Part shown: in pieces, positions 51,201 through 63,200 of the stretch | Layout: every line of letters starts with the position of its first letter | Numbering within the stretch: position 1 is the stretch's first letter | DNA from: Owenia fusiformis | Taxonomy: Eukaryota > Annelida > Polychaeta > Sabellida > Oweniidae | DNA: 64,000 nucleotides | Direction of reading: 5' to 3' | Assembly: GCA_903813345.2 (NCBI GenBank) | Contig: CAIIXF020000012.1 | Span: 5,953,001-6,017,000, forward strand | Program-made: the position numbers and the translations under genes | The notes under the pieces: model-generated | What the model was told of the DNA's origin: nothing | Database searches by the model: none | What the model saw: only the letters and a program-made list of their open reading frames with translations

Positions 51201-54200
51201 GAAGTAGAGTAAATGTTCCAAAGGTTTAAACTACTTATAGTTTTTCTGTAAATGCTTCTTCTTTGAAGGAGCATTCTAAGGGGATCTAAATTAATGAAGT
51301 TATATTGATCTGCTACTCATGAGTGTTTTATACATTAAACAACCTGATTCTTTTTACATAAGAACGGTAACAGATTTCTATAAATAGATAAAATTGCAAG
51401 TTGAAACATAATACCACGTTATTGGCAAAAATATTAGGTAGGCACTCAAATAGATCTTCAATAATCAATCCCAAGCTGAACTCAGATCAGCCTCAAATTT
51501 GCTAGAATGAAAAACACTATGTATAGTATGGTGAATTAGGACAGTCCTATCTTTGAGAATTAGTATATTCTGACCATAAATATGGGATCATTCCTAAAAT
51601 AATATTTTTCATCAAGGTAGAGCTATCAGGATAATAAAAATCCCCCCTTATATACATCGAACTCTCTGAAAACGCATTATTTAGAACCCCAAAAAAGACT
51701 TAACTAAGAGGAAAACATTATTTTGATGAAAAATGATATAGCATTGTGAGAAAATCCCAATGGTCAAATATATGACGGTCTTAAATCATTCTCAATACCA
51801 TACCTGGTCCTTTACTCTTTTATTTTGCTCAACCATTGAAGTGAATACATTTTAACTAAATTATTGAGTCAACAGACTCGTGGCACGGTTTTGAAAAGGG
51901 GATTCCGTTTTAAAAAATTCCAGGGGGTTCAATCTCAAAGGACAATTCTGGCTTAAAATCACTTGAAAATTAGTGCTAAAAATGTTGAAAAACTACATGA
52001 TTTTGAAAGAATTTCAGGTCAGGGGGGTCACTTCAACCAACCAACCAACAAACAATCAAATCAATCAAATCTCCACCTGGCTACAAACCTGGCCAATGCA
52101 TTAAATCTTTCAACTTGAACACCAACCTGCCTCCATATAAAGAACAGAGATAAAATTTTGTTTGCAATGTTATTTGCTCATCAGATTAGAATTGATTGAA
52201 GTAACTGACACTATTGTTTACAAGTACCCAAACTATGCCACCATTTGTTAAAATATTTGTAATCAATTCCCATCTGGGAATAACAAACTTATCTATAATA
52301 ACGTTTCTGATATATATGATTTGAATACTGATAAGATATTGAATTGTTTCAAAACATGAACATTGCTTTTTTCTTTTTTTCTTTTTATTCGTTGTTGTTA
52401 ATAAATCTCCTTTAAGCAATGGGTAGTTATATGTTTGAACTCTATTGTTAAAACTACGGTAGATAATTTGAGCCATTTGAACAATATTTATTAATAGTAT
52501 TTCAAGGGTCTTTAGTTCATCATTTTTGTGCAAGCAAAAATATACAGCAAACAATTTGAGCTGTTTGAACAATACAATATATTTCATAATAATATGTTTC
52601 AAGGGTCTTTAGTTCATCTCAAATATACAAGTAAAATAGAAACAAAAGCATATCTGCTTTTAGGGTTATATGGGTTATATCCCTCAAAGGAGTTATACCA
52701 TTGATAAACAGTGGCCATGATAGATCAAAAACCAATGGAGTATAATTAAATCTCTAATGAGTTCAAGAATGCCTCGTTTGATTCACATTAGATGCTTTGT
52801 TGCTGTACAAAGATGAATGCTATTAATCCAAGCTATTAATATACATGCCCATCATGGTTATAAATAAGTACTGAAGTAATCAGGCAAGGTACGCTGGTTT
52901 GAATAGAGACCTAGAATAAGGCATTAACATACAAAATGTCACCACCTGCCATTTGTTAAAGACATCCAAAGCCAATCATCGAACACCAACCACAGAATGT
53001 CAAACACCAACCACCAAACACTGCTCACAAAAAAGTTAGAGATCTTAGTGACATAAAAATGGTACCAAATGACTGGTTGGTTCAAATAGGAAAAAGCTGT
53101 TTTTCCCAAAACCAAGAAAAAGACCTAAAATCAATTTCCAGCTTGGAGCCCTATATAACATAGACATTGGTTATAATTTATAATAAAGACATTGGTTCAG
53201 ATGAAATAACTGATAAATCAAGAATTCAATGTGACTTGTTCGTATACCTGTCATACTGTATTACGCCTTACCAAAATGGCAGGTCCTGCCATCTATTTAT
53301 GCATCTTAATAGAAATTGATCTATTTCAGATAGTAAGCAGCATTGGAGAAGACAGGGTGATATCTCTGCTTTACAAGGCATCAAGCTTAAACATGAAGGG
53401 AAACATGGAAATTTTGGGGAAAATAATCGACGAAATCGTGGAACTTACCAATTTCTTTGAAATGAGACCTGAGAGCATACTGCAAGCCTGGCTCTGCAAA
53501 ACATTAAGATAAAAATTATATTGTTTGCCTTATCTGAACAACCAAAAGTGTTCAGATTGGCAAATGTTCTCATTTCAAGTTTTTAACATGTCTAGGGCAG
53601 ATTGAAAAATCCCCTGCAAAAAGTGTTCACATTTAGAAGTGTTCAGATTAGAGAGGTGTTCGGTTTTGCTGTAATGTAAAACTTCAGTCATTTCACATAA
53701 TGAGGGATTAGGTATATAAAAATTATCATAGAGAGTTTTAAGCATTTTGGGCAATTTTTGGGATTTATCTTGATGAACCATTGTGAACCAATAAAACATG
53801 GTAGAACTAATGTATATATTTCTGTACTACCTTAGTGAACACTCGGATATCATGCCCTGTCCCATACTCCAGCAGGGTGGTAGCTAGTGGCCACATCAAC
53901 ATCTGAAAACAGCACACATGATCAATAAAAATCAATTATGCAGTTATGATTGACTGAAACGCAATGATCATATGTGAAACAATCAGATTATACTGTAAAA
54001 ACTCTAAAACTTTGAATAAAGGAATTCTGCATAATATAGAGTCAATTCAAAAAGGCTATAGTCCAGGATAGCTATGTGCATAAATTTTGATTTTAAGAAA
54101 CATGAAGAAGCTGTTGCATAAAAACATCACTTACTGGTTGTCTCTCAAAGAGATTGCAGAAGAACATGTGATTGAAGTGGCTGTCTCTGCAATGAAACAA

Positions 54201-57200
54201 TTATATGCTTTGATGTAATACAATAAAAGAAATATCTATGCATGTGAAATAACTAAAGAATAAAAATTTTAGTTTGGTGAACACATCTACAGTTTATGAA
54301 ATGTAATAATTTATGTGTGGGATTCATCAAATGAACTAGCCAGGTTTGTGTCTTTTTTAAATTTTTGCCAACAAACCATTGACCTCATACAATGCTTCTT
54401 TCCTGCCTGCCTGCAATGCAGACTTTTCAATTTAACTCCTTGAAAGCCAAGAGTGACAGATACATCAGTCAAGAAATTTCTCCCTGAATTCGCTCTAATT
54501 TTGCTCAATTTACACAAAGTATGTATTCAAATTTGTGTGATATATCTCTGTTCAGTTTTATTATCAAAACGAACATCATTACAATAATCGTATATTAGCT
54601 AAAAGAAATATGACACAAGAACACAAATGTGTACAAAATGTCCCCACCAATGGGTGATCCCGTCAAATGGTTATCCTAAAAATGAGTAGACAAGACTTTA
54701 CCGACACAATTTGAGGATGGAAAATCCAAAATGGCTGCCTTAAAATTTACCCAGAATGCCAGATTTTTATACTAAGAACCACCCCTGAAAAACTTGAAAT
54801 TGATCCGTCACACAGTTAACCAGAAAACATGTAAACAAGACTTTACAGACAAGATTTGAGGACAGAAAATCCAAAATGGCTGCCTTGACATTTATCCAGA
54901 ATGCCCAAAAACTAATCAGATCTAGATTTCCATACTAAGAATCATCCCTGAAAATTTGAAATTGATCTACCAAACGGTTCACCTAAAAACGCGTAGACAA
55001 GACTTTACGGGCTAGATTTTAAGACGGAAAATCCAAAATGGCTGCCTTGACATTTATCCAGAATGCCAAAAAACTAATCAGATCTAGATTTTCATACTGA
55101 GAATCATCCTTGAAAATTTCAAATTGATCTACCAAACGGTTCACCTGGAAATGCGTAGACAAGACTTTACAGACAAGATTTTAGGACGGAAAATCCAAAA
55201 TGGCTGCCTTGACATTTACCCAGAATGCCCAAAATCTAATCAGATCTAGATTTTCATACTGAGAATCATCCCTGAAAATTTGAAATTGATCTACCAAACA
55301 GTTCACCTGAAAATGCGTAGACAAGACTTTACAGACAAGATTTTAGGACGGAAAATCCAAAATGGCTGCCTTGACATTTACCCAGAATGCCCAAAAACTA
55401 ATCAGATCTAGATTTTCATACTAACAATCATCCCTGAAAATTTGAAATTGATTTACCAAACGGTTGACCTGAAAACGCGTAGACAAGACTTTACAGACAA
55501 GATTTTAGGATGGAAAAATCCAAAATGGCCGACAATAAAAAAGTGATTATGAGTTTTTGCTGATTTCTTTTTACAAAATTATCACATATAACTACTGTTA
55601 ACAATAACATAGGCTTTTACAACAAAGTACACCTGAAATTATTTATAAAGCTAAGAAATAGTTTAAGTATGAAAACTGAAAAACACCATTCAATATGATA
55701 CAAAGTATTATCGTGCGCTAACTTTTCTTAAAACATTCAAAATGGCTGACATGACTGAGCTAACAGGTCCAAAACCTAATCAGATCTAGAATGAAGTGAG
55801 CTGAACAAGATATTAAAGTTTTAAAAGCAACTGTGAAGCCGTTTTTCTTAAAGTTTGCAGACAAGGATTTTAGCATTTGACTTCAAAATGGCCGACAGGA
55901 AGTAGGTATCGAGTTAATTTTTTTTCATCCACAACTGTATGCACTCATAAGTTATCCCTGAAAATTTGAAGGTGATATCTGTAGCGGTTTTGGAGAAAAC
56001 TGCCGGACGTACGGACAGACAGACGGACAGACAGACGGACAGACAGACGGACGCGCCTAGGCCGACAATATGGCCCCACACTTTGTGGTGGGGACATAAA
56101 AAGCAATCAAAAATGCTCCATTAATGAAGAGTTAAAATTCTCCAATTAACATACCTTTTCTCAAAGTACCTCACTAAGGCATTCTTTATGATGTCCAAAA
56201 TCTTGATGAATTGTTTGTTATCCTGATCGCCATGTGATATCTTTTCCCCAAGTTGAGACCTCTGGGCACGTGTTTTCAATGGTGACGGCTCAATGTGATG
56301 CTCAATACCCAGTAGTATACGAATCTAAAAAAAAAGAATTAAATTGGCATTAAACATACATGCATATAGAAGATTCTCAGCCGACATCTTTCTCTCTTAA
56401 TTAAATTGATCTCTCTATTCCATTAGTTCATGAAAAAGAGCAATTTCTAGATAACATCATCCCTAGAAAATTGAAAATCAGGTTATCGGGCATAACATTC
56501 AGTTCAAGTCAGATATTAATCTGAATGCCCTGGCGTTTTTATCATGTCCATGACCCCAAAATAACAACTCCCCTAAACATTGACCTTCTTGTGGGATACA
56601 TTTCCTTTGAATATCTACTCTTAATAAAATTGGTATGAGGTTAAATACATGTGTGTATGAATTTGTTAAAATATAAAATAACTTAAATACAAACCAGGAA
56701 CAGACATGCATTTGAGACTTCAACTATTATCGGCACATCAGAGAATTTTCTGGAATATTCAACAAGTTCCTCCATCTTGGCAGGTAGCTCCATCTTTATT
56801 GACGAGGAGTCTTTCGCAACCTAAATAAGAACAACTATGTGTTATACATCAACTAGGTCTTAATAATATGTATACTTGTATAACTGGTATATCTGTCAAC
56901 CTGTTAAGTTCAATGACACTACTAATTATACAAAAAATAACTTAGGAATATCAATGATATAATAATAACTAAGCTTTACAATAATATGATCTACAGTTTT
57001 TAATAAATAGATTTATATTAAAATGTTTACAAATAGCCTTCTATAGAATATAAACAGCGCTATTATATATACATGTAATCATAATAGCAAAACAAGAAAT
57101 GTTTGCTATTAGTCTATTTATACACGTTATTACAAGAAATTCTATGTTGACAGTTTACTCTTTTCTAAATTCAAACATTGTAAATCATACAATGCAAATG

Positions 57201-60200
57201 TTTTAATCTCACTAATTCAAAGCCTAAACTAGAAAACAGCAACTTCAAGGATTAACAAATCCCACCGAACAAAACATGTTTTGATAAAGAAATGGCCATC
57301 TTGAAAATTTCTCCTTGAACGGAGCTCCTTGGGTTATCAAAGTTTACATTTTTTTAATGACAAGCAGTGTCCATTTTGATAAATAGCAGCCATCTTGAAA
57401 ATTTCTTCTTGAGCAGATATCCTTTAACTTTAAAAATAAAATTTGGATCGAATCCGTTTACTGCTATTTTTTATGAAAATGGCGGCCACTTTGAAATTCA
57501 GCTGTCATCTTGAAAATTTCTTCTCAACCAGAGTTCCTTTGTCCCTAAGTATCAGCATTTAAAATTTGAAACAAATCTGTTGACTGTACTGGTATTTGGT
57601 GTATCAAAGATAACATTTTTAATGACAAACAGTGGCTGTTTTGATAAATAGTGGCTATCTTGAAAATTTCTTCTTGAGCAGAGCTTTAGGCATCAGCATA
57701 TAAAATCTGGATCAATTCCGTCCACTGCTATTTAACTTATCAAAGAATAGAGTTTTTATGAAAATGGCGGCCATTTTGAAATTCAGCTTTCATCTTTGTC
57801 CACTAGTATTTGAGTTATCAAAGATTATGTTTTCATGAAAAATGATGGCCATATTGAAAATGTCTCCTTCAACAGAGCCCCTTTGGCGGCCATTTTTAAT
57901 TCAGTGGCCATAGCGAAAATTCCTTTCCAAGCAGATGTCCTATTCCCATCATACATCCAGTCAAGATGTTACGACCAATTTTGGCCCACTGCGCATTTCC
58001 GGAAGTGAATTTGATTTTGTCAACTTTGGATTAACCCGGAAGTGTACGCATCCAAAATCCACTAATTATGAATGAATGACAGCATGTATGATTATTAATA
58101 ACGTTGTCAGTCGACTTGGAATGGAGCTATCTTGTGCTTTGAAGCAAATTATTTAAACTCTATCGATATTTAAAGTCGAGAAAAGGAGTTGAATTGAGGC
58201 ATTTTTTTCGACAAAGAAATTGCTCATTTTCAGGTCGATTGACAAGTTTGTGAATGTTTTCACCTACCTAGATCGAAAGAGCGTCCAAAAGTACGTCTAA
58301 ATTGCTACTTTTAAGTTATTTGGTGATGAAAATACAGTAGAATACACGCTTAAGGTCAGGGTGCATGATGGGAAATTTTCTGCATCCCTCAATTGAGTCA
58401 CATGTTATTTTTCAAACAAGAATCACTCCTTCCACACATTGTTCATATCTTCCAGGTTCGCACAAAGAGTGCATCTTTGTGCCTAGAAAAGACTTGTGAG
58501 AAGATTTGTTTTGTAAAATATATAAAAAACGAGAAAATTCAGTGAAAAAAATTTCTGAAAATTTTCTAAATTTTTTCACTGAATTTTCTTGTTTTTTATA
58601 CACTTTATCAAAACATTCTTCTCACAAGTCTTTTCTAGGCACATAAGTGCACTCTTTGTGCAAAACTGGAAGATATAGACTATTTGGGGAAGGAGTGATT
58701 CTTGTTTGAAAAATAACATGTGACTCAATTGAGGAATGCAGAAAATTTTTCATCATGCACCCTGACCTTAATGTTTTGAAGCTTCGTTCGCTCGCTTCCG
58801 GTTATCTGATTTTTAAAGTACAGAAAGACCACCCGGATAAATAAATAATATCGGAAACCCAGTGTGCACAAACTCAATGTTGCAATATGATAGGACTATC
58901 TCTGATATATTCATTAAAATAACCCCAAAAATACCCACAGGAAATTTCCTGTTTTATTTTTACATATTTAATGAAAATAGTGAATATTATTTTTGAAAAA
59001 AAACGTGGTGATAATAGGTACCATTGAAAGCTATTTATATGACAAGTGACAAGGCATGTTTGCCTTACAATCACGATGATATTACCTTTTGATGTATATG
59101 TAAATGATTTCTGAAGCAGTTTCATATGGAATTATCTTACATTGAACTATAAAAGAGGTGCTTCATGTTTTATACAATCATGTTTCCGGGCATATGGAAT
59201 TACTGTATGAATGAAATCAGGGAATTTTCCAAACTTGAAAGTCAATAATGAAATCCAATATTTTATGCCTGTATTTGGGCATTATTAGAGGTGGACAAAA
59301 TAAATATTCAGACCTGAACAATAAGCTTTTTATATGTATATGACTAGATATTGAGTTTTCTCTGGGAAAAGTTAATTTCCATTTAATCTTGGATACTCTT
59401 GTACAAATCTATGCCAAAAGTATTGTTTTTAATTTTTTTCTTTTAAAAAATTCAGTGTTTATTTACACATTCATGACATTAGTCTTGCTTTGATTTTCCA
59501 CACTGCTAACTTGGGAAACTGCCTTAAAGAAATAATAAACAAGAAAAATATATTATTGGTAATAAAAATATTATTTCTTATCTATTGTTAACTATTTAAA
59601 ATGGACAGCATACACAACTACATATTTTTATACTAATATTTGAACAAAAAACTAATACTGTTTCTGTATCAGGCTTAAAGTGTCTTGTTCCTGAGCAACA
59701 TCCAGATCTCCACATATGTGCACTACATACTAATATCTATACATATGAATAAATATATTCAAAATAAATAATACTGTCCCTAGTGTATATAACAATATCA
59801 AAGAGTAGATAATATGATATTCTGAATAAATCATAGGATGTTCCTATTATCTTACACTCTTACTAGTAGGGTACTAAATGTATAATATCATTGAAAAACA
59901 AATTTCTGGTCAAATAGTTCAATTTAAATAGTCACAATATCTTCCGCATATTGGTTTTTCTGGAGTATATCGCCACAATATCCTCTGCAGTTCGCATATT
60001 TGTTTTCTGGAGTATATATTGGCGATATCTCCCAGTTATTATTTTTGTCAATAGATGTCAATTTCATTTTTAATGTTAGTGTAGGATAATGTCTGTGCAA
60101 TATGTCCTTTCTTTTTACAAGTTAAGCTATTAAGTGGCACACTGAAAGAATTCTATTGCTTTGATATGCATATCATTATCCTTATGTTTTTCATTTTTAC

Positions 60201-63200
60201 TTTTAAAATAAAATTTTACACGATAAACACAATAAATAAGCTGAATGAATAACAAACACAATTTACTACTAAATAGAGGCCAGCATATTTTGTTCAAATG
60301 AAATATTTGAAATTGTGCACTTTGTCAAACTTAATTTCATATAACTGTAAAATTTTTAGTACACTACAAAATACATACTAAAAAGTGGATGGAGACTAGT
60401 ATATTTTGTTGTAGCATATACATTTTAAAGCATTTTAAATTGTTACCATTGTCATTTTTCTCTACCATAAAGTATAAGATATGGTGAACTACTACTGGTA
60501 TTGCTTGTACTTGGGCCTACTCTATATATCATGATCTATATATTTTTGGAAGTCCAAAGTATCAAATAGTGATAAATTATGTGAATATTCCAGGTGTTAG
60601 GGTTTGCATCTTTGGACTGTTTCCCATGCAATGATATAAAAATATGCCTTGTCTGTGTAAAATCACTTTATGTACATATTAATGTTATCAACAGCTTATT
60701 ATCCAATCTTTGGATGGCCTATAGTGTATTTACACTACTCTTAAGTAACTTCTTCTCATAAATGTATGGAATTGTATGTGAATATGAATACATGTAGTCC
60801 AGGTATCAGTTTGCATCCATGGACTGTTATATGTAATGATGTAAATATATGCCATGTTGGTCTCAAAGTTTTTTTCATCTACATTCTATTTGCTATAGTC
60901 AATATATTCATTATTCTGTTTGGAGGTCATCATTTTCCGAATCAGAATGTACCTTTCATCTTCAGACGATGATGAATCAGACTGGAAATCGACTTGTAAA
61001 GTACAAGATCCTTTAGGATTTTTACAATCTTTGCACTTACATCCAGGTCCACATTCTTTATTGAAGCTGTTACATTTGCATCTCCTTGTCTTGCAATGTT
61101 AACTAAAATGGCTGAAAATAAAAAAAACTGATATAATTTTTTGCCGATTATTTGTAACAAAATTATTTCATACAACTACTTTTCACATTGACATGGATTT
61201 TTACAATGCAGGACACCTGAAATTATTTGTAAAGCTAGGAAATGGGTCAAAAGTGAATTTTGCGGAAAAAATAGCGGCCATTTTGAAAATTGGTGAGCTT
61301 TTGAACCAGGAGTCATAGAAGAGTTTTCTGTATTGATGTTGAACAGAATCCTATTGACAGAGTTTTTAAAAAATGCCACTATTGTTGACAGAAAAGTGGA
61401 TTTCGCAAGTCAAATGGACAAATCAATGTTAACTAAAATGGCTGAAAATAAAAAAAATGGATATAATTTTTTGATGATTTATTGTAACAAAATTATTTCA
61501 TACAACTAATCTTTACATTGACAAGGATTTTTACACTGTAAGACACCTGAAATTATTTGTAGAGCTAGGAAATGGGTCAAAAGTGAATTTTGCGAGACAA
61601 AAATGGCGAGAATAGGCGAGCTTTTGAACCAGGAGTCATAGGGGGGTTTTCTGTATTGATGTTGAACAGAAATAACTTAAAACGGGAATTCTATTGACAG
61701 AGGTTTTAAAACGTGCCACTATTGTTGACAGACGGACGCACGGATGGACACACGGAGAGACAGACAAACAAGTGAGTGATTGCAAAAGCTCACCATGTGA
61801 GCTAAAAACAAAATCTAAATTCATAAATACAGTGTATATTAATTCTATTTCATTATAATTTCATTCACCATTTTAATAAAATCTATGGATGAATATAAAA
61901 TGCCGTATTCTGCAGAACACTTAATTCCTCACTTTTCCAGTAAAGTGGCAAATGGTAACAAATAAGTAATCAGCTTAGATTAATCCATCCAATATTTTGC
62001 CTTGAAATGTATGTAGAAAATACTACATAGAAGATTAAATTAATAATGGCTACATTAATATTTAACCAGATCTTTATTCAATGAAAATGTGTATTTTAAT
62101 CAAATCAACCAGATTGAAACTAGGCTATCATTATCATTTCAGCTCTATTTTCAATACATACAAGACTGCATATTATTTAAACTCACCATTTTCTTGCATG
62201 GTAGTGTCTCATTGGGGTTGATAAAACTTGCCAGGTATTGTAAAGAACGAACTCCATCTCATATTCCTGGAAAAAAAGAATAAAACTAAATTGCCTAAAA
62301 TGGTATGGAAAGAATAAAATCAAAATTGGGCCAATAGGTAAAAAGTTATTGCCGGGACAGAAGGTTGGACTACTAATCTGAAACTTCTTGTGGAGTTTTT
62401 CCATGATGGCTTCCATGTATATTCAGAAGAACAATTAATCTCTATGGAGACTGTGCTATACGAAAACAAGCGGTGTGGATATCAAGTGTGCAACTGCGAG
62501 GTGCACATAAATTGAACGAAAAACAAAATTAAGTATTTTCTACAAATGAGTGACTATGATCGGGTACCCAGCATGCCTTGCTTGGTTTATGAAATATCAC
62601 AAATTCACATTCAAAAATGACCATTAATATCCCATCTTGCGCACATGATATCTGCACCACTTGTTTTCATATAACACAGTCTGTATACAATGACCATGCA
62701 GACAAAAAAGTTATGCAACATTGTGTTGGTGTTTAAGCTTATGAGGGGAGAATAAATTTATTTGACACCCTGTATTTATGCCATTTGGATCAATAGTCTT
62801 CAAGTTCTAACAATCCTCATTAAAATCAACAATTTCAGTGAAAATATTTATAATTCATAAAAAAGAAACAAAGTATATGATGACATTTGAATCACACTAA
62901 ATAGCCCCCATATTCAATAATAAACTGACTTTAAGCCTTTAATTTTCAATTCAATGGTTAACCAAGGCTAAGATATACTCTGCCTGAAATAAAGTATCGA
63001 ACATAAAAGTTGAATTTCTGTGTCGTATTCAAGGATTGGGGTTCATAAAATACCCATAGTTGCTGTTATTATCGCCATTCATAGGTGTGACGTCACAATA
63101 TAGAGACACCCGAATGATTGAATAATGCACGGTTGTGCATCTATGGAGAAATAGAGAACATTCGTTATTGGCTATGCTGCATTCTGACTGGTCGAGAAAT

